Source: Gambelia wislizenii (lineage: Eukaryota; Chordata; Lepidosauria; Squamata; Crotaphytidae). From it: DNA of 64,000 bases. The DNA is taken from the NCBI GenBank assembly GCA_030847615.1, contig JAUMIR010000001.1, positions 256,869,187 through 256,933,186 on the forward strand, given 5' to 3'. The translations under genes were made by a program, and so were the position numbers. Below are positions 32,941-45,689 of this stretch, piece by piece (positions within the stretch are counted from its first letter, which is position 1; every line of letters starts with the position of its first letter). A model generated the notes under the pieces. That model did not search any database, was not told the origin of the DNA, and worked only from the letters and a program-made list of their open reading frames with translations.

Positions 32941-33209
32941 ATACACAACAGGGAAAAAAGTACAGTAATATTTCACTACTAAAATGTGCATGAGTCAAAA
33001 TTAAAATGAATCCCATATTTAATAAGCATTTTCTTTAAACCTTACTGACTCTGAGCTAAGATACTGTCAAGGGGTTGTAGGCTTTATTTTATTGTCAGCT
33101 CACTTCTGCTTTTTCCATCCATCCATCCATCCTTTTATTTATATTCCTCCTTTCCTGAGGCTGGGAGTCAAGGCAGCTTACAAAAGGTCAGAGAATACAA
33201 TAAAATACA

Positions 33210-33480
33210 TACAGGTCGACCCCTGTGTCTGCGGAGCCCATATCTGCAGTTTCACTTATCTTCTGTTTGTTTTGAGGGGGCAGAAGAATTGCCCCCACCG
33301 CTGTTGTTTCATTGCCAGGGAGGAGCCACCCAGGTTTCTCCCAGGCAACGAAGCACATGGAGAGCGCTTCCTTGCCATGGAGAATCTTCCCAACTACCCG
33401 GCCTTCTCCCAGGTGACTTAGCACAACAAGCAGAGGTCCATCACCAGGGAGAAGGGGGAGAAGCCACCCCCTTCTCCTGA
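33210..33480. repeat. Decayed Tigger-like end with GC-rich interior
   Basis: 'acaggtcgacccctgtgtctgcggagcccatatctgcag' resembles a Tigger-type terminus. The interior holds repeated 'agggaggagccacccaggtttctcccaggcaacgaagca'-like blocks. Boundaries are unclear. Confidence 0.35.
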
Positions 33481-33869
33481 GTGATGAAGCAGAGGAAATT
33501 CAGCTACTCTCCCCTTCACGTGGCAGCAGGTGAACAGGGGAAGAACAGCGAACTCTATTTTTCTTCTGAGTGCTGCCAAAAAGAAAACAAAGAAGGCGCC
33601 TTCCTAGACTCCCTAGGTGAGGAGTTCCAAAGTGTGGGAGAAGGCACAGAGAAGGCCTTCTCCCACATGCATACCAACCGTGCCTGTGAAGGCATCCGGA
33701 TAGACAGAGGTGCCTCCCCTGCAAATCTTAAAGCTCATATGGGAAGATATGGCCCTTTTTTATTACCACCAGCTACATATTTACCTCATAGGTGCAGGAG
33801 TGACCCCTGCCTATTATGGTCAAAATGGCACCTGTCCATACACAGAAACTGAATTGTCTGGAACTCAGT

Positions 33870-34091
33870 GGGATATCACACTACACTGTTATAGTGCTAT
33901 TATTCCACTTTAACTGCTATGGCTGCCTCCTGTGGAATCCTGGGATTTGCAATTTAGGGAGGGGCATTTAGAACTCTCAGCCAGAGAGCTCTTAGGTTTC
34001 ACTAAACTACAAACCCCAGAATTTCACAGGAGGCAACCATAACAGTTAAAGTGGAATAATAGCACTATAACAGTATAGTGTGATAAAGTCC
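33870..34091. mobile_element. Palindromic MITE, about 222 bp (related to 57477-57700)
   Basis: Left arm 'ggatatcacactacactgttatagtgctattattccactttaactg' pairs with the right arm ending 'gtgtgataaagtcc'; arm similarity runs about 65 bp through 'ggctgcctcctgtg'. The interior matches 57477-57700. The target duplication is not clear. Confidence 0.65.
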
Positions 34092-35154
34092 AGAGAGAGT
34101 ATCCCCTCCCATACCTGAGGGCAGCAGACTAGCTTAGGCAATGCAGCTCTGTTCTCTCAGCTCCTTGACCCTGCTTGCTCATTGCTTGCTGTGGGTCAAA
34201 CAAACTCATGTGCTATGTCAGTACAATTGTTAACCACACTGCAGAAATTTCTCATTACTTCCCATCTATAAACTATGACATTTAATTTAGTTTGTTTTTC
34301 ATTTGTGAGCCCGCTAAAAACAGAAGGCGAGATTTTTAAAAAAGAAAAAATAATGTACACATAAAATTTTCCTATCACATCTCACAGAATATTTTGCTCT
34401 GAACTAGGAAGACAAATAAACAGAAGATCACCATACACCCAGGCAAAATCTAGAAATAAAAAACTTGGCTTTCTTCTGCTTTACTTCACATAACTGTAGT
34501 TAAGTTTGGAAGACTTCATAATGAAACCCTTAGCAGTAGTCATTATTCTTTATAATTTCTCTGTTTTCAGTTTTTAAATGGTTAAAAAATGGGAGGCTTC
34601 ATACACAATACAAACCTCTTTTAATCACTTGCATGCAAATGGATTTGGATTTTTGCCATGCAATTGCTTTGTTTAAGCCTGTCAAAGATCATTTGCAAAG
34701 AAAAACATCACCACAAAGCACCACAGGTGATCCCCTTTATGGAATTTTATGGCATAATTAAAATTTGTCAGTCTTATTTAACCATTGAAGGAAATAAATA
34801 TGCTGGCAAGCATAGCCAAAGAAGCAAAAGATGAATAATATGATTATGACAATGAGATTGGGCATCCATTCTACGGATCTTATTCTGAGAATATTCTTGA
34901 AAGGCATGCATAATTTTACTAAAATATAAGATTATAAAATAGTTTTGTAAACAAGGTACTAGCAAGGCAAAAGAAGGACATTGTGGATACAGTGGTGACT
35001 GGTGCTCACTGGGGCTGGGGAGGGGCAAGGCCCCCTGTGAGCCAGCAGTGAGAAATGCAACTGCCCAATGTTGGCAGAGGCTCCTACAGTGTTGGTACAA
35101 AGCCTCCTACATTTTGACACATGTCCCCTATGCACACCCATTATTCTCTCTGTC

Positions 35155-35320
35155 TTGCACACACACACACCATTAACACAAACATACATGCTCCCTTAGA
35201 CACATCCATTCTCTATCACCACACAACCTACTCACACACATACACACACCATCCACACACACCATTCTCTTTTCGCTCACACACCATTCGTGCTCACTAT
35301 ACACACACATCAAAACACCC
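35155..35320. repeat. (AC)n-rich imperfect simple repeat
   Basis: CACACACACAC runs interspersed with CATTCTC over about 165 bp. Confidence 0.85.
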
Positions 35321-35700
35321 ACAGCTTTCTCCATGCAGATCAACTGAGGAGGGTTTTTTAATACCTATTATGGCGGCTAGGAAGGGGGTTTGATACATCT
35401 CAGTCCAGCACTGCATAGCAGGAACAAAGTCCAAGACCTGGGTTCAGCTCAGCTGGTGTAGTTTTCCCCCATCCCACTGCCAGTCTTGGCACTCTGGAAA
35501 TAAAAACTGGGACCTCAGACCTCTTGATCTTCATCCCTAGCATACCAGAATGGGGTTAAAGAAAGATACCTTTCTATAGCTCTGCTCAGCTGTGGAGACC
35601 ACGTGAGGAAGAAAGGGAGGAAAAAGCGCTCTCTGAAGCATCAAACCATAATTAAGCACTGCATTGATGTGAAGTCGAAGGTTTTCACGGCTGGCTTCCA

Positions 35701-36010
35701 TAGATTTTCCTTGGGTTTTTTCTGGGCTGTGAGGCCGTGTTCTGGAAGAGTTTACTTCTGATGTTTTGCCTGCATCTGTGGCTGGCATCCTCAGAGAATG
35801 GTTGGGTAGGAGTGTGTGCGTTGTAAAAATGCAGAGTCCGTTCCTTCTCTGCATTGGCAAGCAGAGATTCACTTCAGTACATGCAGCGAAAAACGTGGGC
35901 TTTTATTTTATAGCTTTTATTTCAAAGAAAAGGATTGTGAAACCAAGAGTCTGGAGTTAACTCTTCCAGAACACGGCCTCACAGCCTCGAAAAAACCCAA
36001 GGAAAATCTA
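35701..36010. mobile_element. MITE-like element with 55-bp inverted ends
   Basis: TAGATTTTCCTTGGGTTTTT at 35701 is matched in reverse complement at 35991-36010. Homology extends through 'gaggccgtgttctggaagagtt'. The inner part carries 'ttttgcctgcatctgtggctggcatcctcagagaatgg', also present next to the Gypsy break at 14702-14790. Superfamily not determined. Confidence 0.55.
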
Positions 36011-37274
36011 AGCAATAGATTAATACACACCAAATTCCTCCTTTCCTTACCCATTTGAGTTTTTAAATGGATAGTTCCAGTGGCTGCAAAGAATAACATT
36101 GGAGACTTTCATGAGTAACGGTTAGAAACTGCCCTGTACTTGTCAGCTTTCATTTTGAAAAGGACATAATACCTACATTTGCTATGCTTCAGCTAATGCA
36201 TTCAATTATGTTTTTTAAAAATAAGATACATGTTGGTACCATCACAAACCAACATGGACGGACACAGAACACATATAAGTCTTCCCACCCCATCTAGGTC
36301 CAACATCAGTTCTCAATATTGTGTTGAACATACTATTACGACAAACACTAGTTAGCAACAAAACAAAAAGTTGACTGTGATTATACATATGCTTTAAAAC
36401 TCTACACATTCTTTATGTATGTGTTTCGAGGAGGACATTCCATAAAGGGATATGAATAATGGCAGCAAGATGTTCTTGGCTTTTACAAGTTAAATAAAAA
36501 TAAACCTTCCCAAATGTATTGCTTGATCCAATTTTGTTTTTTTCTTCCTCTGAGCAGCTGGCACATGTTTACACTCCTCAAAGCACAGATAATCTCATAA
36601 CGCAAAATACAGTGCATTCCTTCTTTGTAAGCGTCTGTGTAAAATGGAAGATGACTGGTAGGATAATAAAGCAGTAAGCAATCACTTCCCACTTTATCTA
36701 ACTCCAGTAGGTACAGAGGTGGAACTAACAGATATACCATGTGGCCAAGAAAGGGATGAAGAATGGATAGAAATAAAATGAGAACCAGATAGATGTTGGG
36801 CGAAAAACCTTGCTCAAACCAGCTGCAGTACAGGAGTGGCAGGCAATGCATATCTCATATGTTAGCATTTCTGCTCAGGGAAAATGAGCAGGGGAGAGCT
36901 GCTTGCACAATAAACTAAAGCCTTTTGCATGATAAACTACCGTGACAATTTTTTTAAAAAAATATTGTTATGATCCTAGCAAGTCAGCAACAGTTTTCAT
37001 AGAAAGCCAAGACACATGAGACCTCCCATCAGAAATTGGCAAGATGCAGCCCACAGAAATCCCTAGAGTCCTACTCTACAAGAACATCACTGCTGAAGCC
37101 AGTGTAAGACTCCAAGGGCACTGGGGAATAGGGAAGAGAAAGAATGTCTTAAAAGAGTTCCCTAACTGAAGGTTATTGAGAATGTAGTACATTAGGATTC
37201 AAGTGTCACTTGGGAGTTATTAGGCTTAAAGCTGTATTAACTCATTCCCAAGTAGTACACTTACAAATCTTACA

Positions 37275-37510
37275 GAAATACTGCTGCTGCTGCTACTGAT
37301 CATCCTCATCCTCATTCTCATCTCCATTATTTCTACCCCATCTTTTCCCCAACATTGGAACTCAAGGCAGCTTACAAATTAAAATGATTCAAATATAGTT
37401 TAAAACATATTAGACATTAAAGTAGAATTAAAGTATTAATAATATTTTAAACATTTAAAACATAGCACTTAAAAAGGATAAAAAGCAGTTAAAATAGTAC
37501 ATTTTAGTAC
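37275..37510. repeat. LINE 3'-tail-like fragment, minus orientation
   Basis: CTG and CATC runs, then 'tttctaccccatcttttccccaacattggaactcaaggcagcttacaaatt' and A-rich sequence, similar to reverse-complemented LINE tails at 3935 and 33130. Confidence 0.4.
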
Positions 37511-38075
37511 ACAATACAGCACCTGTTTTCAAGGTCTTTCCTTTAAAGTCTTAACTTCTAAAAGTATGTCTGAAATAAAAGAGTCTCTGACAGACAATGG
37601 AAGAACTGCAAGGAAGGGGGCATTCTAGTCTGGCTCAAAGGAGCCACCCCTTTGGTGTTGCACCTTTCAGCAGCCATCCGCCAGTAGTGGGCCCAATCCC
37701 ACAAGAGGCCTGCTTTTATAGGCCAACGGGTAAGGCAGCAGTGCTGGGTGGTTGGCAGTACCTACTGAGTCATCCTGTAAAGAGCAGGGAGTCCCACTCG
37801 GTGGTAGCACTAGGGGTGTGCAGAGAGGCCGAAGTGCACCAAGTGACGCTGTCGGGAAGGGAGGGAAGGAGGGAGGGAGGAGTGACACCAGCCTTAGTGA
37901 TGCCACAGGTCCCACAGGCAGAGCCAAGATCCAAGGGTGCAGCAACAAAGCGCAAAGCACTCAAGGAATCCTGTACCATGGCATTGTTCAAGGGTCTGAT
38001 ATGAGTGCTGGAAACCATCTCAGGATCCAACTGCACTTCTCAGGCAGTCCATGTGGAGGCCATCACAGCCAGAGA

Positions 38076-38366
38076 TTTTATTTATTTATTTATTTATTTA
38101 TATATTAGTTATTTATACCCCACTCTTCAGTCACAAGGCTATCAGAGTGGCTTACAAATTGTTTTAAGCAATAGCAATTTATACAACAACACTGCATTAA
38201 GCAGTTTCCAATGTGTGTTAGCTAATTTCCCCCACAAATTGGGTACTCATTTTACCGACCTACAAAAGGATGGAAGGCTGAGTGAACCCTGGAGCCATCT
38301 GGAATCAAACTTGCAACATGGTGACTTGCAGTATTGGCATGTAATCACTGCGCCACCAGGGCTCCC
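38076..38366 (-). repeat. tRNA-derived squamate-type SINE, complete, minus orientation
   Basis: On the minus strand it begins 'gggagccctggtggcgcagtgattac' (A-box-like), has a degenerate B box 'gtttgattccag', then 'ggtcggtaaaatgagtacccaatttgtggggg' and ends in (TAAA)n. This head and body arrangement is typical of squamate SINEs. Confidence 0.8.
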
Positions 38367-39204
38367 ACATCTTTTAGTTTTTAATTTTATTATAATATTT
38401 ATTTTAATATTATAATAAGGAATGATCTCAGGCTTGGTTTTGTGGTTATGCACTGAAGAAATAAAATTGTCCTGTTTTTCCTTAGGTGTGCCATGCATTT
38501 TTATAAATTAGAAATGCTGCTACTGATATTTCTGGATTTTGTGGGCAAGGAATTCAGGGGGAAATTTCTAGTTTGTTTTGTTTTTCAGTGCACCAATCAG
38601 AATCAGGTTTTCCTTAGCTAATCCCCTAGCTAATGCCACATTGCTGGGGGTGGTGGGGGGAATCAGATGCTGTATTTCAATCCAGAACCCAGTGAATGAG
38701 TTGTTAGTCTCTCAGCCACTGTATGGTCTTGGTTCTGCAATAATGTTTCCAAGCTCTGGACTGAGGACAATGCTTAACAATATATTTTGAAAACATCTTC
38801 CTATAAAGTAATCAATGAAACAATAGCAACAAGAAAATAGCATCATCCTATCATCTGATATCAATAACTAGGAATGGGGAAGTTTACATCCTCCCATGTC
38901 TGCCTCCTGAGAGCTGTATGTCTGTTTCTGCACATGCATGTGCATGTTTTCTTACATTTTTTGAAAAGCACCATTTGTGCTCAAAGTAGTGGTGGGCAGG
39001 GGGGCTCATCATTCTCTCAGCCTAACCAGTGGAGTTACTAAAGCCAGTATCATCCCTCCCTCCGACAGCATAACCTGGTGCTGCCACTGGGCCCAGCACC
39101 ACACACACAGGCATTCTAGGATGGACTGATTGCCTGTAGGCCTCTCTGTGAAGATTCCTGCACTGCTGGAAGTGGCCATGTTTAGGCCAGTGGTGAGAGC
39201 TGAC

Positions 39205-39315
39205 TGGGTTGCAAGAAAGTGTCTTCAAGTCATCTGTTTACTTATGGTGACCACATGAATTTCATAGGGTTTTCTTAGGCAAGGAATACTCAGAGATGGT
39301 TTTGCCAGTTCCCTC
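39205..39315 (-). repeat. MIR-like SINE 3' fragment
   Basis: 'gtgtcttcaagtcatctgtttacttatggtgacc...tagggttttcttaggcaaggaata' is the reverse complement of the SINE 3' region seen at 24380-24440. Confidence 0.6.
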
Positions 39316-39542
39316 CTCTGAAATATAGCCTACAGCACCTAGTATTTTTTGTGCCCCACCCCTACCAATCCAAGTTCAGACCTGTTCTGATACCTTCAGG
39401 GCAAGTGTATCCTTCAAATTTTAAAAAACAAAAACAAAAGAAAAACCTCCAATATTTTTTTCCATTCCTCTGCGAAAGAAGCAGGAAGAAAACAATAGCT
39501 TTTTTGCATGGAGTGGAGAATTCTTCAAAAGAAGAGAGCAGG

Positions 39543-39766
39543 CAGGGACGGTTTAAGGGCCCTGCAGCTCCTGCAGCCGCAGGGTGTGTGTGTGTGATTG
39601 TGGGGAGGCATCATAACCCTCCTCCCACAAAAACATTATCAGTAATAATCTGAATATCCTGTACTGTGAATAGGTTAGGTTAGGTTATATTGACCTGAGA
39701 TAAACATATGGGCCCCCCAAAATAAAGCATTGCAGGCCCCCCCCCAAATTCCTTAAACAGGTCCTG
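39543..39766 (-). mobile_element. hAT-like MITE, 224-bp copy without cargo
   Basis: CAGGGACGGTTTAAGG...CCTTAAACAGGTCCTG with a perfect 8-bp duplication AGAGCAGG (39535-39542 and 39767-39774). Its right 110 bp ('aatctgaatatcctgtactgtgaatagg...ataaacatatggg') matches the ends of both long copies. It lacks the Tigger, CR1 and SINE segments. Confidence 0.85.
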
Positions 39767-39954
39767 AGAGCAGGGCTCATCATAACACTAACTGGATGTG
39801 AGGGGAAAGGGAAGGGAGCAGGAAATTTTCCTTCCATGAATATTCTTAAACTAAGGACTTTATTAGATGTGGGAAATATGGCATCATAATGATGCCCAAT
39901 TAATGTGAAAGGGTGCCTGTTTCACACGGCATCATGCTTTCATGATTATGTGTT

Positions 39955-40215
39955 GAAAATAAGGCGTTCTTTTTTATTGATAGGCCAAGCCATCAATTGA
40001 TCAGCTGTGGTGTTTTTTCATGCAATTGCAAGCATGTGAAACCATGTCCCATTCTGCTGGTGCAATTTAAGTGTCAATAGGTGGTTCCCACCAGAACACT
40101 TCCAGGTGAGAACGTGAAAACTAGCTACAGGACACTCTTTTTATGAACCTTCCTGTTTTGCAGGCAAGTTTTTAAGTGTGTTTCAGTGCTTGTGTGTTTG
40201 TTTTGTTGTTTAATT
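39955..40215. repeat. Unclassified dispersed repeat (pair with 40-280)
   Basis: Same order of shared blocks as at 40-280, including 'ttattgataggccaagccatcaat', 'ccagaacacttccaggtgaga' and 'ttttaagtgtgtttcagtgcttg'. Confidence 0.35.
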
Positions 40216-40219
40216 TAGC

Positions 40220-41540
40220 CATTTTTATACTTTTAAGTATGCTCATGTCTTCTTGTGAGAACCACTGAGATCACTCGTGCCCACCAACACAGAAGTATGG
40301 GGCTGCTTTTTCACACTATTACAGCAACGTTTGATAAAAAGGGTTATTTTGCTGGCACACTTATGATTTAAAATATGGTGGCAAAGAAACGTTTTTTAGA
40401 GGCTCGTCTGAAAAAGTCCCAAGACTTGTTGGGATTCATATCATAAGTAGTATCTGAACCATTACTGGCTATTTTTGCTGTGCGGGGGGACTATTATGAC
40501 TGGAGCAAAAGTATTAATTCCTCAGGATGGAAAAGGAATTAGATCTTGTTTTTCCATTACAGTTGTCAAATACTGGATTATGTTATACATATACATAAAT
40601 ATAACATTCTATTTATTGACCAGTAACATGGATATTATAGATTTATGTAACTAAGACAAAGTGATTTTATTGATCTTTGGAGAAATGCGCATTGGATGTC
40701 TAGTATTAAATCAGAATTGATCTGCTTTTTGAAGAATATGTGCACAGTACAATACAGTATGAGACACATACAGACATTGTAATGACATGATTTTTAAAGC
40801 CATCATTTGGGAGACCTTAAAAGCAAAGCTTGTTAAGCTATTTTTAAAAGGAATGAATATAGTACATTCTGAAGCCATTCGTGAGTGAGCAGTGGCAAAA
40901 TATTCATTCTTAAGAGTAATTTCCCAAGCTGTACTCAAAATAAAAAAAGATTTGGACAAGGTTAAGTTATGATCCTCCTGTGTAGTCATCATAGAACATA
41001 AATGTATCTCAACTCTTCTCAGAGACAATAAGGCAGGAATGAAGTTGAGAAATACTGACATTTTTAGTGGAAAGGAGGGATATGGATATTGTAATTAAAT
41101 GGATAATGTGATTTATGTGTGGAGAACATGCACAGAGCTCAGTCATAATCTGGATATAAATGCAGCAGCAGCAGAAAACATCTATTAGCAATTCAGAGCC
41201 AACATATGTACTTTCAAATATGTCATTTCACAAAATGATGCATAGCAAGTGTTATTTTAAGGCTTTTTATAGTTGATAGAGGTCAGTACCATAAAATTAC
41301 AGTGACTGCCTTTTAAAGTATTCTTCTATGGACATGGCAGTGGTTTCCCACATGACAGTGTGCATTAGAGCCCAAATTTTGATTTCTGTGGCCTATTCCT
41401 ATCATTTGCAGAACGGAAAGAAAAAACACATAAACATGCTTAGACAACAAAAATTGAAACAAGCTTTTAAAAAACAGTATGTTTGTGAAATAGTATGTTG
41501 GAAAGCAAATGTTTAAACCATCCAAAAAAACAAACAAACC
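40220..41540. other. AT-rich DNA without recognised features
   Basis: No repeat family or exon-like signal was recognised. The last 200 bp may be the 5' UTR of the LINE that follows. Confidence 0.35.
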
Positions 41541-41558
41541 CCAAACCTAGGGCACTAA

Positions 41559-43199
41559 GTGCCTCTGAAACAAAAGAAGAGTAAAAAGAGTAAGAATATT
41601 AAAAATCCTAAACCAACTAAGTATAGAAGGATGCAGTTTCAGAAACTCTTCAAAGTACTGGACAAAAGACCAGCTCAGAAAGACCTTGATGTTAAGAATA
41701 AGCCATCAGTAAATGAGGGAGCCAACCTTGGGAGAGGTAGTCATCCCTCTGATAATGAAGAAGGGACTATTACACAAACTCTTGAAGCAACAACCATCCA
41801 AATACCAAGGCATAAAACACAGAGCCCTCAGGTCCATACTGTACAGAGTCCACAGGCCCATGATCAATTGAAGGAGGGGCCCTTACAGGTTAAAAGCTCT
41901 GTAGACCGTAATTGGACATTAGTATTGAATAAACAAAAGCTTGTATTGTTGAATTTCCCTAAACCAGTTGGATTACTTTCACAACCCCAGCGTAAACTAC
42001 ATCTGCTACATTTTTTTGAATCTGCCATTCCAGGAGCTCTTAATTTGGGTGATCTGATTTTGGTGGAATATTTATATTTCAATGGCATTCGAGCCCGGGC
42101 AGTGGTAACATTTGCCAATGAGAGTATAGCTAAAATGGTATATAGATACAAAGATGCACTGTTTGAAGTCAGAATACCTCTGGTGAGAATATTTGAGAAC
42201 TGTGCTCCACCTTTACCATTGGTGCCTCATATAGCAGAACATGCTGTGAACCCACTAGCAATAGAAAATCATAGTATCAATTTAATTGACCTGAATTGTT
42301 CAGACCACATTAATATTATTGAGGAACAATCCCTTGTAGAGAAAAATCAATGTGATACAGGTCAAATAAATGATGGTTTCCAGCAGCAAAGAGAGAGGAA
42401 AATGAAACCTTTAGAATTGGAAGAAATTAATCTTTTAAATTCTTTCTATACTTTACCTTATGAAGTACAAAATGATATAATTAATAGAATTGATCTTCTA
42501 AAGGACCATTTGATTAAATTAACAGCAAAGAATGAAGAAATAAATGTGCATAAAAACATCCATATAGAAACATCCCGGCTCATGACTAAGGGAGGAGATG
42601 ATTTAGAGTTTCAGATCAAGAAGATACATACTTCACAATACTTGTCACCAAAGGAACTAAATCCCATATGGAATAAATCTATCTATGATATCTCCTCCAA
42701 TGACAAGACTCCCATTTTAAAGCCAACAATCTACATTCCCCCAACCTCACAATATATAAGATTTCCAGATACTGGGGAAATGGACTGCCCACAGACTGAC
42801 GCATAGTTACAGAATGAGAAGGTGCTCACTGCTCAACAACAAGTGACAGTGGAACTAAATCCTCTGTCAAACAAGCTTGTTCTAAAAGATGATCCCAATA
42901 TTAAGACCTTTTGTCTAAAGCCAGAGAATACTAATATACTTCCTTGGACTCAGATGAGAGAATTGGATCTATCAGAAATTGGCCCTCCTGTGAAAGTTAC
43001 CAAGAAGGCCAATAGTGTATTTATCCCTATGTTCCCAGTTGAGTCCAATATAAGTATGCGGAGTGCATCGTTGGAGTTGATTAAACTGGCAGAGGATGAA
43101 GTGGTTCCCACTAGGTTATACGGGGCAAGGGACTGTGTGACAGCAGGAAGTAAGGCCCTTACCAAGCATCGAAGAAATGCCCCCGAAAGGATCAATTGA
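41559..43199 (+). pseudogene. ORF1-like frame of an unclassified LINE, 546 codons with one stop
   Basis: One reading frame runs from 41559 to 43199, broken only by TAG at 42804-42806. It starts with a Lys-rich tract (MPLKQKKSKKSKNIKNPKP), then a possible RNA-binding fold around residues 125-225 (WTLVLNKQKLVLLNFPKP to VVTFANESIAKMVYRY, RRM-like in pattern), then a Glu/Asn-rich linker. It lies just upstream of an APE-endonuclease start (43237), as ORF1 of a two-ORF non-LTR element would. I do not recognise the family, and the RRM suggestion is inference. Confidence 0.6.
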
Positions 43200-43445
43200 C
43201 CTCAGTCCAACAATAGGTCTCTAGGTTGACTTTCCTCTCTTGAAACGTTGCAGGCTGGCGAGGAAAGGCTACGGATCCCACTTTTCAAAGCTATATCAAG
43301 CAATATGATATAGTGTTACATCAAGAGACTTGGGAGAAGGGGGATTTGGAGTTAGATGGGTTTACACACTTAAAGCCGAAGCGAGTGCTAGATGAGATCG
43401 CTCGAAAGGAGGTCTAGGGATTTTAGTTTCCACCAAGCTTGAAAC
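43200..43445 (+). pseudogene. APE endonuclease N-terminal fragment of the same LINE
   Basis: From about 43245 the plus strand gives NVAGWRGKATDP, YDIVLHQETWEKGDLELDGF and, after an indel, GLGILVSTKLE. This is the start of an apurinic-type endonuclease with its catalytic Glu in QETW. The remainder of ORF2 is missing. Confidence 0.7.
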
Positions 43446-43756
43446 AAAATGAAACTTCACTAAAATAAATCATAGAGATTCCCCTTTTGAAAATAAGATA
43501 TTCCCCCAGTAAATGTCCTTAGGACCTCTTATTTTTTTAAAACATTGAATGTATGGATAGACAGATATAAAATCCTTTGTTTTAATTCTTTGTAGTATAT
43601 CATTAAAGCCTTGGCAAGACCACAGTGTAAGAATGCCTCAAAATAAAAGGTATGGTGTGAGATTTCACATATAAGTTTCCTATAATCTGTGGTAGCCATA
43701 AGACAACTCCCCCAATGTCTTGTGTATCCAAATTTTATTCTGTGGGTCTCCTTTTC

Positions 43757-44800
43757 CTTTTTTTTTAAAAAAATATATTTTTATTAATTTTATAATCATA
43801 CATTATATTATCTAATCAATACTTAGTTATTATAACACATAAAATTACTATAAAATCACAATTTTTCTATTAACTAGTTTCAAAAGTTAACATAGATTCT
43901 TTATTATAATTCTATTCAAAAATATTAATTTCCCTACCCCCCCCCCCACATCAGTGCTCCCCTTCACCGGAGCCATTATCCCTTACCTAATCTTTCCAGA
44001 ATCTCATTTCTTCTCATGGAGGTAACCTCCCATCTTTTGTCTGTAATACTTTTTTAACAAATACTTTCCAAATTTTATCAAAGTCACTTTCTTTCCAACT
44101 TCCTCTTCTTACTTTGAGTCTACATGTTAACTTATCATTTATTGCCATCTTCCACACTTCTTTATACCACTCCTCCACTTGTACATTTATTTGCATTTTC
44201 CAATGTCTTGCTATAATTAATCTTGCTGCCGTTAATAAATTTGTTATTAAATCCTTTTCTGCTTGGTTCCCATTCTCTTCATTATAAATTGACATCAATG
44301 CTATCCTCGGCTTCCTTTCTATATTTCTATTCAGAATATTCTCTATTTCTATAAAATAGAACATTTCCCAGAACTGCTGTACAAATTTACAATTCCACCA
44401 CATATGCATATATGTACCTATTTCTTGACAACCTCTCCAACAATATCTCCTTTTCCTAATATCACCAAGCTCAGTACAGTTGTCCCTTCACATTCGCTGG
44501 GGTTTGGTTCCAGGACCCCCCGTGAATACCCAAATCCGTGAATACTCAAGTCCCATTATATGCAATGGCAGAGCAAAATGGTGTCCCTTATATAAGATGG
44601 CAAAATCAAGGTTTGCTATTAGGATTGTTATTTTTTTAAGAATATTTTTCAAGCCGTGAATACTCAAATCCGTGAATGTCAAATCCGTGAATGTGGAGGG
44701 ACAACTGTACTTTGTACTGAGAGGACTTGTCCATTCCCAAACATTTCTAAGGCAGTCTTTCATAGTCTTTTAATTGATAAAGCAGGAGTTCATATTCAGG
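43757..44800 (-). pseudogene. L1 LINE 3' end, minus orientation, with nested Tigger MITE
   Basis: The minus strand reads the C terminus of L1 ORF2: RLP..FG and, beyond the MITE, RRYCWRGCQEIGTYMHMWWNCKFVQQFW (shown in part), then AARLIIARHWK to 44014. The 3' UTR ends in a poly(T) on the plus strand (about 43757-43780). The Tigger MITE 44477-44707 interrupts it at a TA. Confidence 0.8.
44477..44707. mobile_element. Tigger/pogo-type MITE, complete, TA target duplication
   Basis: CAGTTGTCCCTTCACATTCG and its inverted copy ending GAATGTGGAGGGACAACTG are flanked by TA on both sides. The interior has 'ggtttggttccaggaccccccgtgaatac'. It is the best-preserved copy in the window. Confidence 0.85.
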
Positions 44801-44892
44801 ATTTCTTTAGAATTATGTGATACAACATGTGCACCAATAAGAACCTTAGTAGATCAAACTAAATTTAGCCTTCAAGAATCCCAGCACTAATA

Positions 44893-45170
44893 ATGGAGGC
44901 GGGGGTTGACACTGGTGGAGGATCCCTGAGGGATAACAGCAATGACACGTTAGCTGACTTGTTCACAGAAGGAGGCAATGGTAAATCACTTTTGAGTATC
45001 TTTTACAATGAAAACCCTATGATGAGACAATCCAAAATGAAACAAGGGAGATTATCAGATGCAGCAAAAACTGTGTCAGAAGATTGCAAGGAGAAAAGGA
45101 ATGGCCCTCTTAGCAAGTTGTTAGGGAGCAATGTGCTAATCCACCCTGGATGCACCTGGCCGTGAGTCAT
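44893..45170 (+). repeat. RTE/BovB 5'-region fragment
   Basis: 'aaccctatgatgagacaatccaaaatgaaa' and 'aggcaatggtaaatcacttttgagtat' correspond to the 5' region seen upstream of the RTE endonuclease on the minus strand near 56250-56300. No functional frame. Confidence 0.5.
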
Positions 45171-45689
45171 ACTCCAACACAGACAAGAAATCTGAATGCC
45201 CATTACTCTGCAAAGATCTTCCTTCACACCTTGCCTATCCAACAATAGGTCACCTCAAACCCATCAGCCTTAATGTTCCAACCATTAAGAGCAATTAAGG
45301 TAGTCGAAGCTTCTATTGTCTAAGTTCTGGGAAACTTATTCAAACGTTGTCTTCCACTCAAAACCCTTAAGGGTATAATATTGAGTATAAATATTACTCC
45401 AAAACACAGCCAAAGTATGCACAGTCTTCCAGACACCATTAGTCTGCTGGTTTGCTGTGTTACCTTGTGCACATAGCCATACTTTGCTGCACAAACCTTT
45501 GCTCATTGGAAAGGTAAAGTATAGCACATCATCCCAAAATCTATTCCTCTATCCCAATACTTCCTCCTGCTTCTTCGTTAGACTTGTGTGCTTGCTTGAA
45601 GCATGAGTGTATATGTGAGTGGTTCCGTGACTATTTTTATTTTCTTCCTGGCTTGGAGTCTTGTTAGTGAGTACAGTTTCAAACAGTAC

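Noticed and set aside
35155..35320. Possible tandem satellite or promoter-like CA block
   Set aside because: It is an imperfect CA microsatellite with no larger unit.
36483..36851. 122-codon minus-strand frame
   Set aside because: Hydrophobic, low-information peptide without family resemblance; likely chance.
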